DNA from: SIG607 sp045586405
GTDB taxonomy: Bacteria > Bacillota > Clostridia > Oscillospirales > Acutalibacteraceae
Assembly (NCBI GenBank): GCA_045586405.1
Contig: JAZNAG010000043.1
Location: 1 to 44,532 of the forward strand
Length of the DNA: 44,532 nt
Direction of reading: 5' to 3'
A program made the translations under genes and the position numbers. Every line of letters starts with the position of its first letter. Position 1 is the first letter of the stretch. Below the pieces are notes generated by a model. The model did no database searches, had not been told where the DNA came from, and saw only the letters and a list, made by a program, of their open reading frames with translations. Shown here piece after piece: positions 32,910 through 39,491 of the stretch.

Positions 32910-33557
32910 ATGGCAGTTAAACCATCAGTATTAAGATTTAGCATAGACTTACAAAATTACGATAGACCATTTGTTGTTAATGTAAAACAAGGCACAACTC
33001 AAACGAAATTAGTTATTACTATCTTGGATGGTGGTGCGCCTTATTTTTTTGAAGAAGACACGCAAGTCACATTTACGCAAGTTACACCAAAAGGCAACAA
33101 CGTTACGGCTGTATGCGAGATAAAAGACAATTTAATTATATTAAACTTACCAAAAGATTCTACCGCTGAAGAAGGCGAAAGCGATTGTGAGTTTACATTC
33201 ACTGATGAGAATAACAATGCAATCACGTCGCCACATATTACTTTATATGCCCACTTATCATTACTTCACGAATATGCTTCAACCGCTATTCAAAGCGATA
33301 GTTTTGGCGTTCTTACGGAAGCGACAACTGCTGCTTTAAATGCCAGAAAAACGGCTGAAGAAGCGGCAGAACAAGCAAACGATATTTCAGAAGAATTAAC
33401 CCAAAAGTTAGCCGCAGGGGAATTCAACGGCAAATCCGCCTATGAAATTGCAAAAGAAAATGGCTTTAGTGGTAGCGAAGAAGCTTGGTTAACAGCAAGA
33501 AATCCGTCAGTTGATGGACACACGTTAATCTTACCATATGTAGAATTAGGGGAATAA
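32910..33557 (+). CDS. Baseplate/fibre protein with BppU-like N-terminus
   Basis: Product of 215 aa; the ATG at 32910 follows GGAAGGAG, whereas the upstream GTG opening lacks one. The first 110 residues (IDLQNYDRPFVVNVKQGTTQ then VITILDGGAPYFFEEDTQVTF) resemble the N-terminal domain of BppU-type upper baseplate proteins. A helix (ARKTAEEAAEQANDISEEL) follows. The tail-fibre phrase GEFNGKSAYEIAKENGFSGS (then EEAWL) comes near the end. It probably forms part of a receptor-binding device made from a separate late transcript. Confidence 0.78.
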   Translation: MAVKPSVLRFSIDLQNYDRPFVVNVKQGTTQTKLVITILDGGAPYFFEEDTQVTFTQVTPKGNNVTAVCEIKDNLIILNLPKDSTAEEGESDCEFTFTDENNNAITSPHITLYAHLSLLHEYASTAIQSDSFGVLTEATTAALNARKTAEEAAEQANDISEELTQKLAAGEFNGKSAYEIAKENGFSGSEEAWLTARNPSVDGHTLILPYVELGE

Positions 33558-33561
33558 ATAA

Positions 33562-33966
33562 ATGGAATTAAAATTAGTTTTAGGCGAGAATCGACTTGTG
33601 AGAATCCCGGAAGCAATAATTGCTGAAGAAAAAGAAAATGTTCTTATCAAGTTAGAATCTTCAATTTATGATTTAGGTAAAGTAGCCGTTACGATCAAGA
33701 ACGGCTTTAAGCAAAAAAGTAAAATCGTTAAAACGGGTTACATTGATATTACAGAGTTTTGCGAAAGAGCTTGTAAGATTGATATCAAGGTAGACTTAAT
33801 CGCGCAAGGGTATGACATTAAATCTTGGTATTTAGAGCCAATTTTGGTTAGGGAAATTGACAAAAAGTTTGAGTTAATCCCTGAAATTCACGCAATGGAA
33901 GAACGTCTTGAGATTTTATCTAAAGATATGGACAAAGTTAAAAAATATTTATTTGATATAGTTTAA
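33562..33966 (+). CDS. Conserved-type late protein of unknown function
   Basis: Product of 134 aa with TTAGGGG upstream. The beta-rich half (KLVLGENRLVRIPEAI, YDLGKVAVTIKNGFKQKS) and the phrase GYIDITEFCERACKIDIKVDLIAQGYDIKSWYLEPI suggest a beta-sandwich. The end is a coiled coil (MEERLEILSKDMDKVKKYLF). Short coiled-coil proteins just before the lysis cassette often connect to the baseplate. No family is named with confidence. Confidence 0.72.
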   Translation: MELKLVLGENRLVRIPEAIIAEEKENVLIKLESSIYDLGKVAVTIKNGFKQKSKIVKTGYIDITEFCERACKIDIKVDLIAQGYDIKSWYLEPILVREIDKKFELIPEIHAMEERLEILSKDMDKVKKYLFDIV

Positions 33967-33975
33967 GGAGCAACT

Positions 33976-34755
33976 ATGAAGAAAAAACTTATTGCATTGT
34001 TAGTTATTGCGCTTTTATTTGTACTTACTCTGTCAACATCCGTAACCGCGTTTGCGGAAGAAACGACAGAAAATACAGAAACAACTGAAACCACGGAAGA
34101 ACCTACCGAAGAACCTACGGAAGAACCTACCGAAAATGGACTTTCTCAAGAAGAATTGGACAAAATTGCTTCCATTTTGGTGGATAAAATCCAAAATACG
34201 ACGGGTTTATCTTCTGATGACGTTACAGGCATTTCCGCTAAACTTTACGAACTTTTAGGCGGCAAGATATCTGAAACCGTTATTGTTATTGTTGTTTGTT
34301 TAGTTGCTTTTGCTATTACTGTTGCGGGCGTATATATTACCAAATCGTTTAAACTAAAAGCAAGCAACAAAGAAATCAATGCCTTAAAAACGCAGTACAA
34401 CAACCTTGCAGAGTTTCTTGAATCCTTTAAGGGCGAAAAGGTTAGTAAAGAAGTTGTCGATGCCGTTAAGCATTTGGTTGATGGCATTAAAACAGCCGAC
34501 ACCGAATACTTGGCTAAAATATCAGGCGAACTTAAGACAATGCACGAACTATTAATTGCTGAAGGCAAAGCAATGATGATTGCTTGGGGTAATAAAGTTG
34601 GTGGTGTTAACGAAGTTTTAGCCAAAGCACCGGAACAATCTGCCGTTGATGCTGATGAATTGTACATCAAAGAGCTTGAAGACGTTATCAAGAAAACGCA
34701 TTCAGAAGATGCTGAAGCCTTGCTTATAGAACTTAAAAAGAAAGCGGGGGTGTAG
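33976..34755 (+). CDS. Signal-peptide membrane protein of the lysis/membrane cassette
   Basis: Product of 259 aa behind AAGGAG. It has a clear signal sequence (MKKKLIALLVIALLFVLTL, cleavage probably after about residue 27), an acidic EETTENTETTE segment with EEPT repeats, and a transmembrane helix at about residues 97-118 (TVIVIVVCLVAFAITVAGVYI). A long helical C-terminal domain follows, topped by a coiled coil. It is ATG-close to a four-span membrane protein. Exported membrane proteins of this design neighbour holins in several gut phages. A role in lysis or exclusion is an inference from position. Confidence 0.72.
   Translation: MKKKLIALLVIALLFVLTLSTSVTAFAEETTENTETTETTEEPTEEPTEEPTENGLSQEELDKIASILVDKIQNTTGLSSDDVTGISAKLYELLGGKISETVIVIVVCLVAFAITVAGVYITKSFKLKASNKEINALKTQYNNLAEFLESFKGEKVSKEVVDAVKHLVDGIKTADTEYLAKISGELKTMHELLIAEGKAMMIAWGNKVGGVNEVLAKAPEQSAVDADELYIKELEDVIKKTHSEDAEALLIELKKKAGV
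34096..34131 (+). repeat. Three 12-bp tandem repeats (EEPT coding)
   Basis: GAAGAACCTACC, GAAGAACCTACG and GAAGAACCTACC follow one another in the exported protein gene, giving its EEPTEEPTEEPT spacer. Confidence 0.85.
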
Positions 34756-34758
34756 GGT

Positions 34759-35217
34759 ATGACCAATAAAGGCAAAGCCGTTATTTATACGATTTATTCT
34801 TGCCTTTCTTATCTTGTTGTAATGTCAATCCTTTTTATCTGGAAATGGGACGAATACATTTCTGAACAAGGCACAAAGATTGGGATGTTTGGCATTATAG
34901 TTATAAGCCTTGTAATTTTGTGTTTAAGGTCAAAAATTATCAAGTTGATTGAGCATAGCAACCTATTGTTTTTGTTTTCATTTATTGGGTTTGCGTTCTG
35001 CTTTTTTGTGGAGTCACTAACCGCCGAGCTTAAAATTATTTTTGGGTTTACAATGCTCGGCTCTGCTTTAAGTAGTGTCTTTGACAGAGTAGTTAAAGTG
35101 TATCAACAAAACGCATACAAGATTATAGATGGGATTAGAACACCAAACAAAGACAAAGCCTTGCCTGAAAAAGAAGCTTGGCAAAGAGCGTTTGGTATTA
35201 ACTTCAAGGCAGAATAA
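34759..35217 (+). CDS. Multi-span membrane protein, holin candidate
   Basis: Product of 152 aa with about four transmembrane helices: VIYTIYSCLSYLVVMSILFI, IGMFGIIVISLVILCL, LLFLFSFIGFAFCFFV and LKIIFGFTMLGSALSSVF. A short charged tail follows. Size, number of spans and position at the end of the late region fit a holin that times host lysis. The sequence is not close to a holin family I recognise. It starts 3 nt after the preceding stop, with AGGG close by. Confidence 0.65.
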   Translation: MTNKGKAVIYTIYSCLSYLVVMSILFIWKWDEYISEQGTKIGMFGIIVISLVILCLRSKIIKLIEHSNLLFLFSFIGFAFCFFVESLTAELKIIFGFTMLGSALSSVFDRVVKVYQQNAYKIIDGIRTPNKDKALPEKEAWQRAFGINFKAE

Positions 35218-35219
35218 TT

Positions 35220-36140
35220 ATGGAAAAATTTAAAATCGAAGAAACGGCTGCGCGTAGAAATACGCGCACGACAATATCTTTTTTTACTCGGCAAAAGTAT
35301 ATTCTTCTTTCAATCCTCATTTTTATATGTACCATCGCAGTTAAGATATTGGCTGTTGACATTGATATGGAAACGGGCTTACGGGAATTAACCGTTCAAA
35401 TCGTTGCATTAGCAATGCTTACATATAGTGGGTATTGGGTGATGATGGATTTTGGCAGAGAAAAAGGCTTTATTTCCACAAACTACGTCGGTGCAAAAGC
35501 GTATTATGACAAGACCAAAGACAAGGTTGCGGAAAAGCGTTACAATGTACGACTTGGGGAATTTTGCAAGTACAAGCGAAAAGAAATTACCGAAGAACGT
35601 CGGCAAGAATACATTATGGACACCACCGTGTCCTATGAAAAATATCTAAAAGAACTTAAAAACAAAGACAAAGAAACCTTGCTTGCGAGTGGGTTATCAA
35701 AAGCGGAAATAAAACTTATTCGCAAGGCTGACCAATACAAAGCACCACACTTACAAGCTTCAATGCTTTGGGTAAACAAAACCTTTGAAGAACAATTTGC
35801 CTTAATTTCAAAAAGCGGTAAACGGCAAATGACAATTCACCGCGTTAAAAAGGGTATTATAACTGCTATTATGGTTGTAATATCAGGGTCACTTTATGCA
35901 AGCGCAATTGCTAAATTAGATTGGACAATTATCTTCCAAGTATTATGCCTTGCATTAAATATGTATTTTGGCTATCGTGACGGCTTTGATAGTTTTGCCG
36001 TGGTAGAAGCCGAGCGTTACGCTTGCAAGGGCGAACTATTAGATGAAGCGTATTTTTATTGCGAAACAAATATGCCGATTTTAGAAGAAAATGTTACCAA
36101 AATGTTACCAAATACCGAAAAACCGCAAGATGTAGTGTAA
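35220..36140 (+). CDS. Integral membrane protein with large soluble loop
   Basis: Product of 306 aa. Helices at about residues 25-47 (KYILLSILIFICTIAVKILA) and 57-75 (LTVQIVALAMLTYSGYWVMM) and two near 215-250 (GIITAIMVVISGSLYASAIA and WTIIFQVLCLALNMYFGY) enclose a soluble charged loop of about 140 residues. It may act in lysis or as a membrane-disrupting partner of the preceding gene. The last codons (NVTKMLPN) are the ATGTTACCA repeats that look like integrase arm sites, so the coding end overlaps attP. No lytic enzyme motif is seen. Confidence 0.65.
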   Translation: MEKFKIEETAARRNTRTTISFFTRQKYILLSILIFICTIAVKILAVDIDMETGLRELTVQIVALAMLTYSGYWVMMDFGREKGFISTNYVGAKAYYDKTKDKVAEKRYNVRLGEFCKYKRKEITEERRQEYIMDTTVSYEKYLKELKNKDKETLLASGLSKAEIKLIRKADQYKAPHLQASMLWVNKTFEEQFALISKSGKRQMTIHRVKKGIITAIMVVISGSLYASAIAKLDWTIIFQVLCLALNMYFGYRDGFDSFAVVEAERYACKGELLDEAYFYCETNMPILEENVTKMLPNTEKPQDVV

Positions 36141-36344
36141 TATTTCCTCCATATTAATACTATATATTGTGTAATAAAAAGTCCCTTACTTTCCGCCAAA
36201 CAAAAAAACCGCCTAAAATTGGCGGTTTTTTCCTTTATTTAGCAGTTTTAAAGCCATTTTTGGGTGCAAATCTGCTATTTTTTTATTTTCTTTGTGTTGT
36301 ATTGTGCTGTAGTTTGTTGTGGTGTGTTACCAAAAATGTTACCA
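36091..36344. other. attP: attP region candidate with paired arm-type repeats
   Basis: TGTTACCA occurs four times as two pairs: 36092-36099 and 36103-36110, then 36325-36332 and 36337-36344. Spacing within pairs is 11-12 bp, one helical turn, and the pairs flank about 215 bp that lies just beyond the 3' end of the integrase gene. Paired direct repeats flanking a core are typical arm-type sites of tyrosine recombinases. The core itself cannot be identified without the host. Confidence 0.55.
36202..36231. terminator. Bidirectional rho-independent terminator between late genes and integrase
   Basis: AAAACCGCC (36205-36213) pairs with GGCGGTTTT (36221-36229); an A-run precedes and a T-run follows. 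It can end both the rightward late transcript and the leftward integrase transcript. The surrounding 209 bp (36141-36349) contain no gene. Confidence 0.88.
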
Positions 36345-36349
36345 CAATA

Positions 36350-37486
36350 TTAAATAAGGTCAATGATTTTCTTCTTATCTTCTTCGTATAAGTGACCATA
36401 GGTTTTTAGCACTTGCTCAACGTTGTCACCTATTAAGTCAGCCACCACATAAACCGATGCTCCCAAGTTAATACACATTGAAACAAAAGAGTGCCTTAAG
36501 CAATGCATATGGATAGGGGGAAGGTTGGATTTCTTCAGGTATCGTTCAAACGCGTGAACAAGGGTGCTTTCGCTAATGGGGTGTTCACCGCCAAAATAGA
36601 ATGGTGCTTGTGGCGTGTATTCCTTAAGAATAGGTTTTAATGGCTTGGGAATAATGCTTGTCCCACGCTTTTCGTTTTTCGTGGTTGATATAAGATATGG
36701 TGAGCCGTCAACCGTTTTGCGCGAGTAGGTTTTGGTAAAATGGATGCGGTCTTCAAGTACGTCAGTATTATTTAAGGCAAGAACTTCCCCACGTCTTCGC
36801 CCGGTGTAAAACAGCACCGCAAAGATTGTTCGATATGTAATGTTGTCTACGCCTTGTAAAAAGGCGGTAAATTGGTCTTTTGTCCAAACTTGAATATTCT
36901 TCTTGGTTGTCCTTGTTTTGGGCTTTTTTACCCCTTTTAACGCGTTAGAAATGGCATACCTATCTTCACACCACGAAAGAAACCCACTTGTTATTATCCT
37001 TATATTAGACAAATACTTGTGTGAATAAGGCTTTTTAGTGCGTGGATTGGTTAGTGACCAGATCGTGTCTTGCCAATTAATAAAAAATGTTTTATCCAAG
37101 TCAGCAAGGGCTTTATCCCCAATATACGGCACAAAGTAAAGTGTTAAAGTATTCCTTATATCATAAACAGAAGATTGCTTTAAAGTGCTTGCAATACTTT
37201 TATAATACAAAGGCAAAACATCCTTAACCGCAACAGATGGCGTAGGCGTGATTATTTTGTCTATAAGGGTGCAGTTTTGCGTTATAAATTCCGCGTGACC
37301 TTGTTTCGCCTTGGCTATAGTAGGGAAGCCACTCAACTTTTTCTGTCTTGTTTTTCCGTTAATGTCCACTATGCGGAACAGAACGTCATAAACGGGCTTA
37401 TCTGCCGTTTTTCGTTTGTGAACGGAACAAGCCGTCGAATAAATATAGTATCTTTCTTTCATATAATTAACGCTTTCTGCTGTCAT
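36350..37486 (-). CDS. int: Tyrosine integrase
   Basis: Product of 378 aa (370 if the internal ATG nine codons in is used; neither start has a strong ribosome binding site). It has an N-terminal arm-binding part, a SAM-like core-binding domain (residues about 85-185) and a catalytic domain with all signature residues: Arg in YTGRRRGEVLAL, Lys in TKNEKRGTSIIP, HCLRHSF, and His plus the nucleophilic Tyr in TYGHLYEE. It inserts the phage into the host chromosome by recombining attP with attB. The gene points left, away from the switch, and ends beside the attP-like repeats. Its start overlaps the small membrane gene by 20 nt, so both are likely made in one transcript. Confidence 0.95.
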   Translation of the reverse strand: MTAESVNYMKERYYIYSTACSVHKRKTADKPVYDVLFRIVDINGKTRQKKLSGFPTIAKAKQGHAEFITQNCTLIDKIITPTPSVAVKDVLPLYYKSIASTLKQSSVYDIRNTLTLYFVPYIGDKALADLDKTFFINWQDTIWSLTNPRTKKPYSHKYLSNIRIITSGFLSWCEDRYAISNALKGVKKPKTRTTKKNIQVWTKDQFTAFLQGVDNITYRTIFAVLFYTGRRRGEVLALNNTDVLEDRIHFTKTYSRKTVDGSPYLISTTKNEKRGTSIIPKPLKPILKEYTPQAPFYFGGEHPISESTLVHAFERYLKKSNLPPIHMHCLRHSFVSMCINLGASVYVVADLIGDNVEQVLKTYGHLYEEDKKKIIDLI

Positions 37487-37775
37487 CCATAATGCGTTCT
37501 TCTAAATGCTTAACTCGGCTTTTTAGGTTTAAGACTTCTTCACGCATTTTTTCGTATTCACGCAAAGTTTGATAAAGCGATTCAATTAAACATATTATTT
37601 TATAAATTACAAAAGTCAACGCCGCAGCAAGAACTAATAATAATATAATGTTCCATACGCCTTGAACTACGCCATCTTTTTCAAAATCACGAATTAATGC
37701 CTTTACAAGCGGTGTGCAAATAGCCGCAGTTATCATAAAGGAAAATAAACCCTTTCCCCATTTGTTGTAATCCAT
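37467..37775 (-). CDS. Two-span membrane protein, candidate superinfection exclusion factor
   Basis: Product of 102 aa. The ATG at 37775 is used because a perfect AAGGAGG lies five bases upstream; the frame itself opens earlier. Two transmembrane helices (FSFMITAAICTPLVKALI and GVWNIILLLVLAAALTFVIY) precede a coiled-coil tail (LYQTLREYEKMREEVLNLKSR then VKHLEERIM). It is encoded together with the integrase and expressed away from the lytic genes. Small membrane proteins in this place of a prophage often block further infection; that role is inferred. Confidence 0.7.
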   Translation of the reverse strand: MDYNKWGKGLFSFMITAAICTPLVKALIRDFEKDGVVQGVWNIILLLVLAAALTFVIYKIICLIESLYQTLREYEKMREEVLNLKSRVKHLEERIMDDSRKR

Positions 37776-37873
37776 AAATACCTCCTTAATCGACAAAAAA
37801 ATATAATATAAAATAAATTTTTCACATTAATGCGACATATAATAATAGGGTATTACCTATAAGGAGCGCAACA

Positions 37874-37975
37874 ATGAAAAAATATCTTATCGAACAAATT
37901 AAAGCAATGTTACATAAAGCCGATGAAAACCTTCTCGACCTAATATATAAATTACTTTGCAAACGCCTTAAGTAA
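37874..37975 (+). CDS. 33-aa helical peptide convergent with the repressor gene
   Basis: Product of 33 aa (MKKYLIEQIKAMLHKADEN then LLDLIYKLLCKRLK) with AAGGAG at 37861-37866 and a TATAAT at 37838-37843 upstream. The sequence is one amphipathic helix pair. Peptides of this type (..IKxMLxKADExxLDLIYxLL..) recur next to regulatory genes in Clostridia prophages and plasmids. Its last 24 bases overlap the end of the minus-strand repressor gene, so its transcript would be antisense to the repressor mRNA end. Function unknown. Confidence 0.72.
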   Translation: MKKYLIEQIKAMLHKADENLLDLIYKLLCKRLK

Positions 37976-38341
37976 CGCCTTCACGCCTTCGTATTGGTCG
38001 GGCTTAAGATCGTATAACATCCTAACAACATCAGCAAATCCTTCATCGGTTTGCATCCTTTCGACAAGTTCAACGAGCTTGTCGTTTTTTATTTGGCTCT
38101 CGCTGCGTTCCATTGGCACGTCATAGCCCATAAGCCATACTTCTGATACGCGTAGATATTTGGCAAGGGCATACAAACGTTTTTGCTTTGCTTCTTGCCT
38201 TCCCGACAAATAATGGCTTATTGTTGAATGTGGAATATTTGTTGCTCTGCAAATATCAACGGCTCTAACGTTTCTTTTTTGCATTGTTTCTTTTAATCTT
38301 GTTCTAAAATTTGATATTATTCTGTCATCTTTAATGTCCAC
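37952..38341 (-). CDS. CI-like XRE repressor
   Basis: Product of 129 aa from GTG at 38341, preceded by AGAGGTGAT; the longer reading from 38389 starts in the promoter -35 and is rejected. Residues about 8-70 are an XRE-type helix-turn-helix (NVRAVDICRATNIPHSTISHYLSGR then EAKQKRLYALAKYLRVSEVWLMGYD). The C-terminal 50 residues are a short helical tail, with no LexA-type self-cleaving peptidase. It is expected to keep the lytic promoter off by binding the TTCCAAATGGAA operators and to control its own promoter. Lacking a cleavage domain, induction must work by another route (inference). Confidence 0.88.
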   Translation of the reverse strand: MDIKDDRIISNFRTRLKETMQKRNVRAVDICRATNIPHSTISHYLSGRQEAKQKRLYALAKYLRVSEVWLMGYDVPMERSESQIKNDKLVELVERMQTDEGFADVVRMLYDLKPDQYEGVKALLKAFAK

Positions 38342-38360
38342 AGTTATCACCTCTGTACTA

Positions 38361-38389
38361 ATTATATATAATGTATGGTGCGTTGTCAA
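38361..38389 (-). promoter_or_regulatory. Leftward promoter of the repressor
   Basis: On the minus strand the perfect hexamers TTGACA (38384-38389) and TATAAT (38361-38366) are 17 nt apart. The predicted start near 38354 leaves a leader of about a dozen bases that holds the Shine-Dalgarno sequence. Confidence 0.9.
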
Positions 38390-38397
38390 GAAAAAAC

Positions 38398-38415
38398 ATT
38401 TTCCAAATGAAAAAA
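38398..38415. promoter_or_regulatory. Degenerate operator copy (O3)
   Basis: This 18-mer keeps CCAAATG and matches the operator consensus at 14 of 18 positions. It lies just upstream of the repressor -35 on the minus strand, where binding could regulate the repressor promoter. Confidence 0.5.
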
Positions 38416-38441
38416 ATTTTTAGATATTGTGTAAAAAATGC

Positions 38442-38470
38442 TTGACAAACCAAAAATCCTATGTTAAGAT
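38442..38470 (+). promoter_or_regulatory. Rightward early promoter
   Basis: TTGACA (38442-38447) and TAAGAT (38465-38470) are 17 nt apart. An operator follows right after the -10, so transcription starts at or within it. This promoter drives the whole early operon. Confidence 0.88.
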
Positions 38471-38474
38471 ATGA

Positions 38475-38492
38475 TTGTTCCAAATGGAACAA
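38475..38492. promoter_or_regulatory. Operator O1: TTGTTCC-AAAT-GGAACAA palindrome
   Basis: The arms TTGTTCC and GGAACAA are exact inverted repeats around AAAT. The site covers the start region of the early promoter, as expected for the main repressor site. Confidence 0.8.
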
Positions 38493-38516
38493 AAACAAAA
38501 AGGGGGTAAAAAGGCT

Positions 38517-38726
38517 ATGGTTGATTATAGTGAGTTAATTGGCAAAATTATTGCAAAATATGGCACAAGAGATAAGTTTGCAAAGGCTATTGGGATGTCA
38601 AATGCTGCATTATCTGCAAGACTGAACAACAAAAAGCAATTTACTCAAATGGAAATTTTAAAAATATCTTCACCAGAAATTTTAGACATTCCATTAAAGT
38701 TAATAGGCTTTTATTTTTTTGGATAA
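38517..38726 (+). CDS. Cro-like HTH protein
   Basis: Product of 69 aa. The ATG at 38517 is used; a longer frame from 38475 begins within the operator. The body (KIIAKYGTRDKFAKAIGMSNAALSARLNN then KKQFTQMEILKISSP) is a compact HTH with the S-x-x-ALSARLNNK recognition helix of short Cro/phage regulators of Bacillota. It is the first early gene and is expected to bind the same operators as the repressor and commit to lytic growth. A second operator lies immediately after its stop codon. Confidence 0.83.
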   Translation: MVDYSELIGKIIAKYGTRDKFAKAIGMSNAALSARLNNKKQFTQMEILKISSPEILDIPLKLIGFYFFG

Positions 38727-38729
38727 CAA

Positions 38730-38745
38730 TGTTCCAAATGGAACA
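38730..38745. promoter_or_regulatory. Operator O2 between the Cro-like gene and the next gene
   Basis: TGTTCCAAATGGAACA repeats the O1 core exactly and abuts AAGGAG of the following gene. Binding here could act as a roadblock within the early transcript or cover a ribosome binding site at DNA level. Confidence 0.75.
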
Positions 38746-38755
38746 AGGAGCGATT

Positions 38756-38962
38756 ATGACAAGACAAGAACGAGAAGAAATCTTAATGAAAGATTACTTA
38801 ACGGCGGAAGACCTGATGCAATTGATTGGGGTAGACCTTTCAAAAGCGTACACGATTATTCGTGATATCCGTAGGAAAACGGATAGGTTAGGGATTCAAG
38901 GCAAGGTACACATCCAAGACTACATTGATTACTATCAATTGGATGTGACACGATATCAGTAG
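38756..38962 (+). CDS. Excisionase-like small DNA-binding protein
   Basis: Product of 68 aa; ATG at 38756 with AAGGAG. YLTAEDLMQLIGVDLSKAYTIIRDIRRKTDRLGIQGKVHIQDYIDYY is a winged or MerR-like helix-turn-helix similar to short excisionase and DUF3173-type proteins, which read LTxxDxxxLxGVSxSxAxxIIRxxx. It could bend DNA at attP for excision or act as an early regulator. It stands in the second place of the early operon. Confidence 0.72.
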   Translation: MTRQEREEILMKDYLTAEDLMQLIGVDLSKAYTIIRDIRRKTDRLGIQGKVHIQDYIDYYQLDVTRYQ

Positions 38963-38971
38963 GGGGCAATT

Positions 38972-39085
38972 ATGAGTAACAGAATTGAAACAAAGCGGTG
39001 GAAATGGTGCTTGATAAGTATAGCAATCATAGCGGCGTTGGTTATCGTTGGACTTTCTTACAACTGCTTTATGAGGGCTTTATAA
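38972..39085 (+). CDS. 37-aa single-span membrane peptide
   Basis: Product of 37 aa with AGGGGG upstream. A basic N-terminus (SNRIETKRWKW) precedes one hydrophobic helix (CLISIAIIAALVIVGLSY). The stop and the next ATG share bases (TAATG), so it is translated in series. Tiny membrane peptides in early operons may alter the host membrane or act as toxins; function unknown. Confidence 0.68.
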   Translation: MSNRIETKRWKWCLISIAIIAALVIVGLSYNCFMRAL

Positions 39086-39246
39086 TGTCGAAGATATATG
39101 GCGGCGTTTGCCCTTGTAAGGAATGCAATAAAAGGCAGGTAGGGTGTCACTCAACTTGCACACTTTACACCGAATGGAAACATAGCGGTGTGGAAATTGA
39201 CAAAGGAAATTATTTTAATAAAAGAATTAAACGGAGGAAAGTATGA
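39085..39246 (+). CDS. Small Cys-rich protein
   Basis: Product of 53 aa (ATG at 39085; the longer frame from 38998 is in conflict with the membrane peptide gene). It begins MSKIYGGVCPCKECNKRQVGCHSTC then TLYTEWKH: five cysteines plus histidines. The CxxC...GCHxxC order is common in short phage proteins thought to bind zinc. The end is basic (NKRIKRRKV). Possible nucleic-acid binding; no assigned role. Confidence 0.75.
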   Translation: MSKIYGGVCPCKECNKRQVGCHSTCTLYTEWKHSGVEIDKGNYFNKRIKRRKV

Positions 39247-39491
39247 AAAAGATCACTAATATTTATGCAGTTTCGGTAATGGAAGCGATTAAGCAAGGCA
39301 AGGTTGTGTATTGTTGCGACAAGGTTGTAGCAGAGGTTATTAAGGTTAATAATATGACCGTAGATGAAGCTGCTCATATCCTTAATAACGTTCAGCAGCG
39401 TTATGACTTTTGGTACGTTGAAGACGTTGCTGAAGGCGATGCAGAAGAAGTTTCTGTTGAAACAAAACTTTTAATGGGGGTGCAACAATGA
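39243..39491 (+). CDS. Small early protein of unknown function
   Basis: Product of 82 aa behind GGAGGAAA, overlapping both neighbours by four bases. It has an N-terminal helix (YAVSVMEAIKQGKVVYCCDKV), a second helix (MTVDEAAHILNNVQQRYDF) and an acidic end. Nothing in it shows its activity. It lies between the Cys-rich protein and Gp157 in the recombination segment. Confidence 0.74.
   Translation: MKKITNIYAVSVMEAIKQGKVVYCCDKVVAEVIKVNNMTVDEAAHILNNVQQRYDFWYVEDVAEGDAEEVSVETKLLMGVQQ

Noticed and set aside
36167..36391. Open frame of 74 codons between late genes and integrase
   Set aside because: It runs through the terminator hairpin and the integrase gene end, has no ribosome binding site, and its composition is random.
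38342..38389. Upstream TTG start for the repressor
   Set aside because: The TTG is the -35 hexamer of its own promoter; the GTG at 38341 has a Shine-Dalgarno sequence.
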